Positions 52,142 through 61,009 of a stretch of 64,000 bases of DNA are shown here, in pieces. A program made the translations under genes and the position numbers. How positions within the stretch are numbered: position 1 is the stretch's first letter; each line of letters opens with the position of its first letter. The DNA lies in contig NZ_CANLMP010000003.1 of the NCBI RefSeq assembly GCF_947492405.1, positions 434,001 through 498,000 of the forward strand, given 5' to 3'. The DNA comes from an uncultured Aquimarina sp. Lineage in GTDB: Bacteria; Bacteroidota; Bacteroidia; Flavobacteriales; Flavobacteriaceae. The notes beneath the pieces are model-generated. The model saw only the letters and a list, made by a program, of their open reading frames with translations, ran no database searches and was not told the origin of the DNA.

Positions 52142-53230
52142 TTATTTTACTATAATTTTTTTAGCCATCGTATAATCGTTTGTAGTTAATTTTAATATAT
52201 AAAGACCTTTTAATGCAGATAGATTTGTCGTGTTTTGTTCTTTATTAGCGTTAAAAGACAATACATTTTTTCCTAATGTATCATATATCGAAATTGTTGC
52301 TTCATTTGTTAATCCTTTTATAGTCAAGATATCTTGCACAGGGTTGGGGAATAAACGAATTGAAATTCCTTCGAGTTCAGGAGTACTTAATGTATTACCC
52401 CAAGTATCATTTGTGTTATTTCCCCAAAGATATTCAGCCAATTCTGGATGATCAATAAAGGGATTTCTGTTTTGTTGGTATGAATAATAGATAATATCAT
52501 TTCTGTTACGTTCGAAATCATCTACAGGATCATCCCGATGCCATTGTAATAAAGTAGATTGCACTCCCAGGAAAGGAGTGTTATCACCGAGAGGGAGCAC
52601 TGTTTCTGTTAATTCCAGGTCTACATAACCGTCCAATCCTTCATAACGAACGGCCATATAAAATAACATTCTAGCTACATCTCCTTTTACAGCATCTCTG
52701 GGTTCAAAAGAATATTCATTAACATCTCTTTTGGACCCAGTATCGTTTCCCCATTGATCTTCAACTGTTTCACAATTAGTACAATTATTAAAGGCTCTGT
52801 TATTTCGACTAATATTGGTAGTGATATCCTGAGGTCTTAATGCGTGTACGTCAGTTCCTGGTCCAATGTCAGTTCCAAAATCACCTCTAGATTTAGCCCA
52901 AACATGTTCTCGGATCCATCCGTTTGTATTAAAGGGATTAAATCTGTCATCACCATCCATACTTACTCCAGAATAGATCAGGATTACATTATCGGGATTG
53001 TTTGGGTCTTTGTCAGTCTCTTTTAAAATATCCCAAACATCTGTCTCAGAAGCTGTGTATGGAAATTCTCTGTGGTTATCAATGATCTGATTTAAACTAA
53101 ATTTAAGATCTGCACCTCCCTGGTTAACTGCAGTGTCATAATAGTCATCAGGTATTTGAGCTAATGCAATTTGAAAAGAGCAAAGTAAAATGAAGGTGGA
53201 AAATTTATAAAATGATTGTGCTTTTTTCAT
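52142..53230 (-). CDS. T9SS-secreted endonuclease I family protein
   Basis: 362 residues. Signal peptide to about 25, then an endonuclease I (EndA/NucM-like) domain at about 30-270, with REHVWAKSRGDFG near 105 and TDVHALRPQDITTNISRNNR near 123 holding the conserved His residues of the beta-beta-alpha metal nuclease site, and FEPRDAVKGDVARMLFYMAV near 172. The C-terminus is a T9SS type A sorting domain (ISIRLFPNPVQDILTIKGL). It probably degrades extracellular DNA for nutrition or biofilm control. It lies between the MazG-like gene and its broken copy, on the opposite strand. Confidence 0.92.
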   Translation of the reverse strand: MKKAQSFYKFSTFILLCSFQIALAQIPDDYYDTAVNQGGADLKFSLNQIIDNHREFPYTASETDVWDILKETDKDPNNPDNVILIYSGVSMDGDDRFNPFNTNGWIREHVWAKSRGDFGTDIGPGTDVHALRPQDITTNISRNNRAFNNCTNCETVEDQWGNDTGSKRDVNEYSFEPRDAVKGDVARMLFYMAVRYEGLDGYVDLELTETVLPLGDNTPFLGVQSTLLQWHRDDPVDDFERNRNDIIYYSYQQNRNPFIDHPELAEYLWGNNTNDTWGNTLSTPELEGISIRLFPNPVQDILTIKGLTNEATISIYDTLGKNVLSFNANKEQNTTNLSALKGLYILKLTTNDYTMAKKIIVK

Positions 53231-53402
53231 TTTAATAGTTTTTTGGTTTAAAGAGCTATTGTTTTTGTAAACGTATTATTGATCATAAAGTATATGAATT
53301 GACATCAAATTTATAGTTTTAAATTCTATTTATCAGAATCATCTTCTGTAATGTTTTTGAAGTTATATTACATTATGATCTTGTGAAGTTAGTTAATATA
53401 CT

Positions 53403-53626
53403 GGGATATATGGGGTATTTTATATGGTGCTATTATCGAGCAAGGAATGCAGTATAAAATAGAAGAAGTGTTTACAGAGATCCAGCGGAGTAATATGAGT
53501 AAATTGGGAGAAAAAGGCAAGCCAATCTATAGAGAAAAGGCAAGCCAACCTATAGAGAAGATGATAAAGTGCTAAAAGGTCCTAGATTACTTTAAACCAA
53601 ATATTAAACAGATTCTTGATCGATAA
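53403..53626 (+). pseudogene. Broken partial copy of the MazG-like gene
   Basis: The sequence follows the 3' half of the MazG-like gene (from about 51872 to 52071) closely: GATATATGGGGTATT for GATATGCTCTATATT, then IIEQGMQYKIEEVFTEIQRS and NMSKLGEKGKPIYRE. The 5' half, with the EExxE motif, is missing. A stretch of 23-24 bases (GGCAAGCCAATCTATAGAGA and its variant with C for T) is present twice in tandem, shifting the frame, and further small changes follow. It ends with GATCGATAA. It is a non-functional duplicate. Confidence 0.9.
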
Positions 53627-53635
53627 TGATACATT

Positions 53636-53669
53636 AAAAATGCCTCATGAAATCTGATGAGGCATTTTT
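53636..53669. terminator. Intrinsic terminator of ilvE
   Basis: AAAAATGCCTCAT pairs with ATGAGGCATTTTT around an 8-base loop, about 40 bases after the ilvE stop codon on the minus strand. Confidence 0.85.
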
Positions 53670-53710
53670 GATATATCTAAATTCGTAATTTATCAATCTT
53701 AATTCAGTAA

Positions 53711-54778
53711 TTATACTTTTACTCTCCATCCAAAAGGATCTTCAGCTTTATTATATTGCAAATTCATAAGCTCCTTTTTAAAATGAGAGGCGTAAGAGTT
53801 ATCTTGTTTATCTAGTTCATAATGTTCTCCTTTATATCCAAAAGCTTTTACAGGACTTACCACAGCGGCTGTACCTGCTCCAAAAATTTCTTTTAAACTA
53901 CCATTTTTAAAAGCTTCTACAATCTCACTTACTTTTATTGGTCTTACTTCTACATTATATCCTTGTCTTTCCGCCAATTTAATAAGACTTTTACGAGTGA
54001 TTCCATCTAATATTCTATCACTTACAGGAGCAGTTAATAAAGTATCATGTATTCTAAAGAAAACATTCATGGTTCCAGCTTCTTCGACATATTCGTGCGT
54101 ATTAGAATCTGTCCATATAATTTGTTGATAACCCTGCTCTTTCGCAAGTTTGGTTGGATAAAATTGACCTGCATAATTACCAGCAGCTTTTGCGTATCCA
54201 AAACCTCCACTAGCCGATCGACTAAATTTCTCTGCAACTAATACGCTAACATCTCCACTATAATAGGACTGCGCTGGAGAACAAATGATCATAAAACGAT
54301 ACTCATCTGCTTCTGATGCAGAAACACTGGCTTGCGTAGCAATAACAAAAGGTCTTATGTATAAGGAATTTCCAAAACCTGATTTAATCCATTCATTGTC
54401 TAATTTTAATAGAGTATTTAGTCCATCAAAAAAATACTCTTCAGGAAATTCTGGCATTGCCAAACGCTCCGCAGATTTATTAATTCTTTTGAAGTTTTCG
54501 TCAGGCCTAAATAAGAAAGTATCTCCCTGATCATCTTTATACGCTTTCATTCCTTCAAAAACTGCTTGTCCGTAATGAAATACTCGAGCAGACGGATCGA
54601 GTGTAAGAGGTCCATATGGGACAATTTTTGGTGTTTGCCATTCGCCATTGACATAATCACATATAAACATATGATCTGTAAAAACTTTACCAAAAGCTAA
54701 GTTTTCAAAATCTACTTGTCCAATTTTGGACTCATTTACTTTGGTGATTTCGATCTCTTGCGGAACTGCATTTCTCAT
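53711..54778 (-). CDS. ilvE: Branched-chain amino-acid aminotransferase
   Basis: 355 residues, the length of the class IV long (type II) BCAT branch. The PLP Lys is in FGYAKAAGNYAGQFYPTKLA near residue 200; EEAGTMNVFFRI, ITRKSLIKLAERQGY and FGAGTAAVVSPV are the other signatures. It moves the amino group between glutamate and the branched-chain 2-oxo acids, the last step of Leu, Ile and Val synthesis and the first of their breakdown. icmF elsewhere in the window handles a downstream acyl-CoA of this breakdown, but the genes are not linked. Single gene. Confidence 0.95.
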   Translation of the reverse strand: MRNAVPQEIEITKVNESKIGQVDFENLAFGKVFTDHMFICDYVNGEWQTPKIVPYGPLTLDPSARVFHYGQAVFEGMKAYKDDQGDTFLFRPDENFKRINKSAERLAMPEFPEEYFFDGLNTLLKLDNEWIKSGFGNSLYIRPFVIATQASVSASEADEYRFMIICSPAQSYYSGDVSVLVAEKFSRSASGGFGYAKAAGNYAGQFYPTKLAKEQGYQQIIWTDSNTHEYVEEAGTMNVFFRIHDTLLTAPVSDRILDGITRKSLIKLAERQGYNVEVRPIKVSEIVEAFKNGSLKEIFGAGTAAVVSPVKAFGYKGEHYELDKQDNSYASHFKKELMNLQYNKAEDPFGWRVKV

Positions 54779-54924
54779 CCGATAGTTATTTATAAGGTTG
54801 TGAAATTTTTTATGATCAACTATTGCACTTTTAATTATGTCTTAAAATTTATAAGATGCTTACAATAGTTAATATTTTAAACAAAAATACCCTTTTCTTA
54901 TAAATTAAGAATTTTAAAAATGTT

Positions 54925-54932
54925 TAATTTTG
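54925..54932 (+). promoter_or_regulatory. TAnnTTTG -7 element of the DUF4920-mnmD unit
   Basis: TAATTTTG matches the consensus exactly, 26 bases before the DUF4920 start. A -33 box is not clear. Confidence 0.45.
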
Positions 54933-54958
54933 CGAAACATCATTAATAATAATGTATT

Positions 54959-55465
54959 ATGAAAAAAATAGCACTGTTTTTTGCGGGATTGTCATTTATG
55001 GTAGGTTGTAATTCTGGACAGAAAGAAAAAGAGTCTTTCTCAGTTAAAGATATAGCGCTAAGCGAATATGATAATTTTGGTGGAGAAGTTTCATCAGATG
55101 TTATCCTATATATGGATGCGATAGCAGAAAAGTATAAAAGCTTACATGAAGGTGATACGATCGATATTGCTTTTTCAAGTACGGTGAATGATGTTTGTAA
55201 AGCCAAAGGTTGTTGGATGAAAGTTGCTTTGAACAAAGAAGAAGAAACTATGGTTAAGTTTAAAAACTATGGTTTTTTCGTACCAAAAGATATTGAGAAT
55301 GATACGATAATTGTGCAAGGAAAAGCATACGTTTCTGAGACTTCTGTGGATGAATTGCGTCACTTGGCTCAAGATGCCGGAAAATCTGAAGATGAAATAG
55401 CAGCAATCACTACTCCTAAGAAAACGTATTCCTTTATGGCAGATGGAGTTTTAGTAAAACAGTAA
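54959..55465 (+). CDS. DUF4920 domain lipoprotein
   Basis: 168 residues, lipobox ending at Cys17 (SFMVGC). The core VNDVCKAKGCWMKVALN carries the CxxxGCW motif of DUF4920, an OB-like beta-barrel protein of the flavobacterial periplasm; the Cys pair might bind a metal, but this is unproven. The C-terminal helix (DELRHLAQDAGKSEDEIAAI) is also conserved. Its stop codon overlaps the start of mnmD by one base (TAATG), so the genes are translationally coupled, although they act in different places. Confidence 0.85.
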   Translation: MKKIALFFAGLSFMVGCNSGQKEKESFSVKDIALSEYDNFGGEVSSDVILYMDAIAEKYKSLHEGDTIDIAFSSTVNDVCKAKGCWMKVALNKEEETMVKFKNYGFFVPKDIENDTIIVQGKAYVSETSVDELRHLAQDAGKSEDEIAAITTPKKTYSFMADGVLVKQ

Positions 55466-56151
55466 TGAAAGAAAATTTAAAACGTGAGATTATTACGACT
55501 TCTGATGGTTCTACAACTATCCACTTTCCTGAATTAGACGAGCATTATCATTCTATACATGGAGCAATTAATGAAGCGAAGCACGTTTTTATCAAAAGTG
55601 GTTTTGATCATATTTTAGGTGCCAGAAATTTTCCTGAATTAAATATTCTGGAGATCGGTTTTGGAACAGGCTTAAATGCTTTTATTACCTATTTAGAAGC
55701 TTTAAGAATTAGCCAAAAGATTAATTATATTGGAGTAGAAGCGTATCCGGTTCCTTTGGATGAGATAAAATTTTTGAACTATGTTGATCAATTATCAGCA
55801 CTAAACTACCAGACTGTTTTTGATAAAATGCACCAGTCTTCCTGGAATGATCGGACTATGATATCTTCTTCTTTTTTTCTTACGAAACGTAAACAGCTTT
55901 TTTTGGATATCGATGATAAAAATTGTTTTAATTTAATTTATTTTGATGCTTTTGGTGCAAGAGTGCAACCTGAGTTATGGAGCGTAGATATTTTCGAAAA
56001 AATGTATGAAGCACTAATGGATAAAGGAGTTTTAGTTACGTATTCCGCAAAAGGAAGTGTAAGACGAGCAATGCAAGAAGTCGGTTTTGTTGTAGAAAGA
56101 CTTCCTGGTCCACCAGGCAAGAGAGAAATGCTAAGAGCAACAAAGAATTAA
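55465..56151 (+). CDS. mnmD: tRNA 5-(aminomethyl)-2-thiouridine methyltransferase
   Basis: 228 residues. The Methyltransf_30 fold has LEIGFGTGLNAFITYLEA near residue 66 as the SAM site, DAFGARVQPELWS near 160 as the conserved acidic-aromatic segment, and YSAKGSVRRAMQEVGFVVER, PGPPGKREMLRA at the end, the hallmark of MnmC/MnmD. It carries out the last methylation making mnm5s2U34 in tRNAs. It lacks the FAD oxidase half of MnmC, the expected free-standing form in Bacteroidota. Confidence 0.93.
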   Translation: MKENLKREIITTSDGSTTIHFPELDEHYHSIHGAINEAKHVFIKSGFDHILGARNFPELNILEIGFGTGLNAFITYLEALRISQKINYIGVEAYPVPLDEIKFLNYVDQLSALNYQTVFDKMHQSSWNDRTMISSSFFLTKRKQLFLDIDDKNCFNLIYFDAFGARVQPELWSVDIFEKMYEALMDKGVLVTYSAKGSVRRAMQEVGFVVERLPGPPGKREMLRATKN

Positions 56152-56259
56152 AGGGTATTTATACTTTTCTTGATCAATGATTTTAATATTTGTTAAACCT
56201 ATAATAAAGAGGTAGGTTATGTTAAAAGTGGTTGGTATTTTGCACGAAATAACTCAACA

Positions 56260-57162
56260 ATGAAAGTGTTAATTACTGGGGCGACCGGACTTATTGGTCA
56301 GGAAATTGTTAGACTATGTCATCAATCAAAAATTGATGTACATTATCTTACAACCAGTAAAAATAAACTTACTTCAGAAAAAAATTATAAAGGGTTCTAC
56401 TGGAACCCCTCAGCAGCCGAAATAGATGTTAGATGTTTTGAGGATGTAGAGGTGATTATTAATCTTGTTGGGGCTTCGGTAGCCAAGCGCTGGACAAGAA
56501 AATATAAACAAGAGATTATCGATAGTCGTGTTGATACAGCTTCACTTATTTTAGAATCGCTTAAAAAAGTAAAACATTCTATTCGTCATATAGTATCTGC
56601 AAGTGCCATTGGGATTTATCCTGATTCTTTTCAGAATTATTATATGGAAGATTCCTCCCTGGAGGATACCGGATTCTTAGGAAAAGTGGTGAAAAAATGG
56701 GAAACAGCGGTTTACGAATTTAAAGCTCTAAATATTGAAGTGAGTATTCTGAGAATTGGATTAGTACTTTCTAATAAAGGTGGAGCATTTCCTAAGATAA
56801 CGAATCCTATAAAACAAGGAATGGGTGCTGTTTTTGGTAATGGAAAACAGTGGCAGAGTTGGATACACGTAGAGGATTTGGCAAAAATGTTTATGTATGT
56901 GGTTCAGGAAGAGTTAACAGGTTTGTATAATGCAGTGGCACCCAATTCTGTTTCAAACGCTAAACTAACACACGTTATCGCTGATCACTTGACTAAAAAA
57001 ATAATATTGCCTAATGTACCTAAGTTTATGATGAAGCTTGTTCTAGGAGATATGCATGTATTGTTGTTTAGCAGTCAGAGGGTGTGTAGTGATAAAATTT
57101 TGGAAACAGGTTTTCGATTTAAGCATGATAATATAACTCAAGCGATCGAAGATCTTATCTAA
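56260..57162 (+). CDS. TIGR01777 family SDR/NAD-dependent epimerase
   Basis: 300 residues. KVLITGATGLIGQEIVRLC is the extended-SDR nucleotide site; IINLVGASVAKRWTRKYKQE near 68 and the Ser-Tyr-x3-Lys region around SASAIGIYPDS are present, with the usual Lys of the YxxxK motif not obvious, as in this subfamily. SWIHVEDLAKMF and YNAVAPNSVSNAKLTHVI are TIGR01777 hallmarks. The E. coli homologue is YfcH. Function is not established; it has been linked to cell division only through the misleading name SulA-like. Confidence 0.88.
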   Translation: MKVLITGATGLIGQEIVRLCHQSKIDVHYLTTSKNKLTSEKNYKGFYWNPSAAEIDVRCFEDVEVIINLVGASVAKRWTRKYKQEIIDSRVDTASLILESLKKVKHSIRHIVSASAIGIYPDSFQNYYMEDSSLEDTGFLGKVVKKWETAVYEFKALNIEVSILRIGLVLSNKGGAFPKITNPIKQGMGAVFGNGKQWQSWIHVEDLAKMFMYVVQEELTGLYNAVAPNSVSNAKLTHVIADHLTKKIILPNVPKFMMKLVLGDMHVLLFSSQRVCSDKILETGFRFKHDNITQAIEDLI

Positions 57163-57182
57163 TAGAATACATTATAAAATAT

Positions 57183-57216
57183 AAAAAGGTCAACATTCTA
57201 AAATGCTGACCTTTTT
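57183..57216. terminator. Bidirectional intrinsic terminator
   Basis: AAAAAGGTCA-A-CATT pairs with AATG-C-TGACCTTTTT. It lies between the convergent TIGR01777 and YceI genes. Confidence 0.85.
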
Positions 57217-57236
57217 ATATATAAAAGTTTTTTACT

Positions 57237-57908
57237 TTAAGCTTTATTAGCTTTCAGGCTAACTTTTAACTCGATATCATCTAAGATAAACTTGTCACCT
57301 AAGTTTTCGAAAACGGATTTAGATCCATAATTCACACCCCAATCTGTACGATTTATAGTAAAAACTTCACTGTTTAATGTCATCGTATTTCCTTCTACAG
57401 AAGTTGATGCCGGAAAAGAAATATTTTTCTTAATCCCCTTAATAGTAAGATTACCATCAATAACTGTTTTTCCTTCTTTTTCAGAAATACCAGTTACTTC
57501 AAAAGACGCATTTGGAAATTTAGCTACATTGAAGAAATGGTCTTCTTTACCTTCTCCTTCTCCCTTAAGATGTCCTTCTAATCCAGCTTTTTGGTCACCT
57601 TCTAAGTCTGTTACATTAATTGAAGTCATATCAATTACGAATGATCCGCTTTGGATTTTTCCATCTTGCGTTTTTACTTTACCTTTTGCGATGCTGATCG
57701 TTCCTGTATGATTCTCTGTAGGTTTCTTTCCAACCCAGTCTATAGTACTAGCAGCATTGTCCACAATATAAGTTATTGCTTCTGCAGGTGCTTCTACTAC
57801 CTCTTCCGCAGCAGTAGCTTCGGTTTCATTTTTTTTCTCGCCTTTACAAGAGCTTGCCGCTACTATAATTGCAGTAATGGCAAATAAGTTTATCAATTTG
57901 GTTTTCAT
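57237..57908 (-). CDS. YceI family lipoprotein
   Basis: 223 residues, lipobox ending at Cys21 (IVAASSC), then an acidic linker (KKNETEATAAEEVVEAPAEA). The lipocalin-like YceI domain starts TYIVDNAASTIDWVGKKPTE and contains GSFVIDMTSINVTDLEG, DHFFNVAKFPNASFEV, GNLTIKGIKKNISFPAS and a conserved FTINRTDWGVNYGSK. YceI proteins bind polyisoprenoids or amphiphiles in the periplasm. The lipid anchor and spacer are typical of Bacteroidota. Single gene. Confidence 0.93.
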   Translation of the reverse strand: MKTKLINLFAITAIIVAASSCKGEKKNETEATAAEEVVEAPAEAITYIVDNAASTIDWVGKKPTENHTGTISIAKGKVKTQDGKIQSGSFVIDMTSINVTDLEGDQKAGLEGHLKGEGEGKEDHFFNVAKFPNASFEVTGISEKEGKTVIDGNLTIKGIKKNISFPASTSVEGNTMTLNSEVFTINRTDWGVNYGSKSVFENLGDKFILDDIELKVSLKANKA

Positions 57909-58023
57909 AATAATTCTAGTTTATAGTTTTAAAAAGCCAAAATTATTTTTTTAGAAAATGAATACTCTTAAATATATACTAAAATATTCCTGTGACATTA
58001 TGACATTTATTCAAAAATGGCAG

Positions 58024-58031
58024 TACTTTTG
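58024..58031 (+). promoter_or_regulatory. TAnnTTTG -7 element of grpE-dnaJ
   Basis: TACTTTTG matches the -7 consensus exactly, 38 bases before grpE. No CIRCE-type inverted repeat is seen nearby. Confidence 0.5.
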
Positions 58032-58069
58032 CATCTTCAAAAAAGAAACTTATAAAAGGTACTAGTTAC

Positions 58070-58612
58070 ATGAGTAAGAAAAATAAAAATACAGAAGATG
58101 TAAAGGATCAAGTAGAAGAAGTACTTGACAAAACTGTAGCGGAAACTGAAGTAGAAGAAGTAGATGTTGAAACACAGCTAAAAGAAGACTTAGAAAAAGA
58201 AAAAGATAAATTTTTAAGACTTTTTGCAGAATTTGAGAATTACAAAAAACGTACTTCTAAAGAGAGAATAGAATTATTTAAGACAGCGGGTCAGGATGTT
58301 ATGCAATCTATGTTACCAGTATTAGATGATTTTGATCGTGCTATGAAAGAGATCGAAAAATCTGCTGATAAAGATTTGTTGAAAGGCGTTGAGCTAATTC
58401 ATAACAAATTAAGAGAAACATTAAAGACTAAGGGATTGTCAGAAGTAGAAGTAGCTGCGGGCGATGTGTTTAATGCAGATGATCATGAAGCAATAACCCA
58501 AATACCAGCACCTAGTGATGAGTTAAAAGGGAAGATTGTAGATGTTATAGAAAAAGGATATAAATTAGGAGATAAAGTAATTCGCTTTCCTAAGGTAGTA
58601 ACCGGACAATAA
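58070..58612 (+). CDS. grpE: Nucleotide exchange factor GrpE
   Basis: 180 residues. An acidic, low-complexity start is followed by a long coiled coil (about 35-80, DKFLRLFAEFENYKKRTSKE), the conserved four-helix bundle and a beta-wing with VFNADDHEAITQIPAP and IVDVIEKGYKLGDKVIRFPK. It makes DnaK release ADP and substrate. dnaJ follows after 9 bases, so the two are one operon; dnaK is not in the window. Confidence 0.96.
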   Translation: MSKKNKNTEDVKDQVEEVLDKTVAETEVEEVDVETQLKEDLEKEKDKFLRLFAEFENYKKRTSKERIELFKTAGQDVMQSMLPVLDDFDRAMKEIEKSADKDLLKGVELIHNKLRETLKTKGLSEVEVAAGDVFNADDHEAITQIPAPSDELKGKIVDVIEKGYKLGDKVIRFPKVVTGQ

Positions 58613-58621
58613 GATAAATAG

Positions 58622-59740
58622 ATGAAAGAAGATTTTTATGATATTTTAGGCCTTAGTAAAAATGCTACAGAAGCCGAAATTAAAAAAGCATATCGTAAAA
58701 AAGCGATAGAGTATCATCCGGATAAAAATCCAGGAGATGCTTCGGCAGAGGAGAAATTTAAGAAGGCAGCAGAAGCATATGAAGTATTAAGCGATCCTGA
58801 TAAAAAATCCAGATACGACCAATTTGGACATCAAGCTTTTGAAGGTGGTGGTGGTTTTGGTGGCGGTTTTGGCGGCGGCGGAATGAATATGGACGACATA
58901 TTTAGTCAGTTTGGAGATATTTTTGGTGGCGGTGGTTTTGGCGGCGGTTTCGGCGGCGGCGGAAGACAACGTCGTGTAAAAGGAAGTAATCTACGTATAC
59001 GTGTCAAACTTACATTAGAAGAGATTGCTAACGGAGTAGAGAAAAAAATCAAAGTAAAACGTAAGATTCAAGCTCCGGGAACTACTTATAAAACCTGTTC
59101 GACTTGTAACGGTAGTGGTCAGATGACTCGAATTACCAATACTATTCTAGGAAGAATGCAGACATCTACCACCTGTTCTACTTGTGGAGGAGCTGGACAG
59201 ATTATAGATAAAAAACCTGCAGATGCAGATAGTCAAGGTCTAAAAGTATCTGAAGAAACAGTAAGTATAAAAATACCTGCTGGGGTAGAAGATGGTATGC
59301 AACTTAAAGTTTCTGGAAAAGGAAATGAAGCACCAGGTAATGGCGTGCCAGGTGATCTTTTAGTGGCAATAGAAGAGCAAGATCATCCAGAACTACAACG
59401 AGAAGGAGATAATCTTCATTATGATCTATATATCAGTTTTTCTGAAGCTGCATTAGGCGCATCAAGAGAGATTGATACCGTATCAGGAAAAGTACGTATT
59501 AAGATAGAAGAAGGTGTGCAAAGTGGTAAAATACTTAGATTAAGAGGTAAAGGAATCCCTAGCATTAATGGCTATGGAAAAGGAGATCTTTTAGTACATG
59601 TAAATGTATGGACACCTAAAACATTAAATAAAGAACAAAAAGAGTTTTTCGAAAGAATGGCTCAGGACGATCATTTCAAACCTAGTCCAGATAGTAAAGA
59701 CAAATCATTTTTTGAAAAAGTAAAAGACATGTTTTCATAA
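58622..59740 (+). CDS. dnaJ: Chaperone DnaJ with a reduced zinc domain
   Basis: 372 residues. J domain with HPD ([10 protein letters not shown] near residue 31), a long Gly/Phe-rich linker (about 75-115), a zinc domain and C-terminal substrate-binding beta domains ([27 protein letters not shown]). The zinc domain has only two CxxCxGxG-type motifs, TCSTCNGSG and TCSTCGGAG, where standard DnaJ has four; the first and fourth are absent, so only the second zinc centre can form. This reduced form appears to be usual in flavobacteria. It activates DnaK ATPase and delivers clients. The Gly repeats at 58840-58970 are this linker. Confidence 0.95.
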   Translation: MKEDFYDILGLSKNATEAEIKKAYRKKAIEYHPDKNPGDASAEEKFKKAAEAYEVLSDPDKKSRYDQFGHQAFEGGGGFGGGFGGGGMNMDDIFSQFGDIFGGGGFGGGFGGGGRQRRVKGSNLRIRVKLTLEEIANGVEKKIKVKRKIQAPGTTYKTCSTCNGSGQMTRITNTILGRMQTSTTCSTCGGAGQIIDKKPADADSQGLKVSEETVSIKIPAGVEDGMQLKVSGKGNEAPGNGVPGDLLVAIEEQDHPELQREGDNLHYDLYISFSEAALGASREIDTVSGKVRIKIEEGVQSGKILRLRGKGIPSINGYGKGDLLVHVNVWTPKTLNKEQKEFFERMAQDDHFKPSPDSKDKSFFEKVKDMFS

Positions 59741-59789
59741 TAATAAGAATGACACTATTATAAGCAGAATCATTTTTAAATGCTGATTT

Positions 59790-59815
59790 TTGTTTAATAA
59801 AAATTCGTATATTTG
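59790..59815 (+). promoter_or_regulatory. Promoter of a candidate sRNA
   Basis: TTG at 59790-59792 and TATATTTG at 59808-59815, the latter an exact TAnnTTTG. The spacing of 15 is shorter than usual. Confidence 0.45.
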
Positions 59816-59821
59816 AAACAT

Positions 59822-59910
59822 CACTAGCGCATTTAGTGATAATTTTTCTTTTTCATAGCAATTTTTTTCCCATCCTTAATACTTGTATTCAGGGTGGGTT
59901 TTGTTTTTTA
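59822..59910 (+). ncRNA. Candidate small RNA after dnaJ
   Basis: Following a TAnnTTTG promoter, about 85 nt contain a TCACTA/TAGTGA hairpin (59821-59839), a pyrimidine-rich single-stranded stretch, and a terminator hairpin. No reading frame with a start fits. The next gene has its start 170 bases further on. It could instead be the dnaJ 3' UTR with its terminator. 5' end estimated. Confidence 0.45.
59869..59910 (+). terminator. Intrinsic terminator
   Basis: CCCATCC pairs with GGGTGGG (one G-T pair) around a 16-base loop, followed by a T-rich run. It can end both the dnaJ transcript and the candidate sRNA. Confidence 0.75.
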
Positions 59911-60079
59911 TAGAATTAAAGTTTTATGAATAGGTTGAATATTGATTGCGCCATCATTATATAGATTAAATGTTATTAGTATCTAATTATCTGTTTAAGT
60001 AACGCTATTTATTTCATTTCATTAATATTTTGACTTACTTAGCATAGTTTTTTAATCTCAGAATAAATTACATTTCTAT

Positions 60080-61009
60080 ATGACCAATCTTTTGGAGGTA
60101 CAGCAAGCGACAAAACAGTTTGGAGAATTTATAGCTCTAAACAATGTTTCTATTAAAGTACCAAAAGGAAGTATTTTTGGATTACTAGGCCCTAACGGAG
60201 CTGGTAAAACAACTTTGATAAGAATAATTAATCAAATTACACTTCCTGATACGGGAAATGTATTTCTTGATGGAGCGCCATTACAACCTCACCATATTAA
60301 GGATATAGGATACCTGCCAGAAGAAAGGGGATTATATAAATCTATGAGAGTGGGTGAACAAGCGTTATACCTTGCTCAACTTAAGGGGTTAAGCAAAAAA
60401 GAAGCTAAAGAGCGACTAAAATATTGGTTTGATAAATTTGATATATCACATTGGTGGGATAAGAAAATACAAGAACTCTCTAAAGGGATGGCACAGAAGG
60501 TGCAATTTATTGTAACGGTATTGCATAAACCAAAGCTGTTGATATTTGATGAGCCTTTTAGCGGGTTTGATCCTATTAATGCAAATGTAATTAAAGACGA
60601 AATTCTTCAGTTACGAGATGAAGGTGCTACCGTAATTTTCTCTACTCATCGTATGGAAAGCGTTGAAGAATTGTGTGATCATATGGCACTGATCAATAAA
60701 TCCAATAAAATATTGGAAGGAAAAGTATCCGACATTAAAAAAGAATACAAAGCAAATATATTTGAAGTAGGATTATTGTCAGAAAATAATGGGGAATTAA
60801 AAGAAGCTTTGCAAAATAAGTTTATAACTGAACCCGCGGATTTTAAGACAATAGAAGATCAACTAAAACTGAAAATATCTTTGGATAAAGATACTTCTTC
60901 TAATGATTTACTTCGATATTTATCGGAAAGAGCGCAAGTTGTTCGATTTAACGAAGTGATACCAAGCGTAAACGAAATATTCATTAAAACAATTACAGAA
61001 AATGAGTAG
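60080..61009 (+). CDS. ABC transporter ATP-binding protein (NatA-like)
   Basis: 309 residues. Walker A GLLGPNGAGKTTLIRII near residue 34, signature ELSKGMAQKVQFIVTV near 137, Walker B KLLIFDEPFSGFDP near 155 and switch His in STHRMESVEEL. A DUF4162-like C-terminal domain follows (about 230-309). It belongs to the DRA/NatA type of exporter ATPases. The last 8 bases overlap the start of the permease gene, so they form one transporter. Confidence 0.95.
   Translation: MTNLLEVQQATKQFGEFIALNNVSIKVPKGSIFGLLGPNGAGKTTLIRIINQITLPDTGNVFLDGAPLQPHHIKDIGYLPEERGLYKSMRVGEQALYLAQLKGLSKKEAKERLKYWFDKFDISHWWDKKIQELSKGMAQKVQFIVTVLHKPKLLIFDEPFSGFDPINANVIKDEILQLRDEGATVIFSTHRMESVEELCDHMALINKSNKILEGKVSDIKKEYKANIFEVGLLSENNGELKEALQNKFITEPADFKTIEDQLKLKISLDKDTSSNDLLRYLSERAQVVRFNEVIPSVNEIFIKTITENE

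Noticed and set aside
58840..58970. Short tandem GGTGGCGG-like repeats
   Set aside because: They encode the Gly/Phe-rich linker of DnaJ.
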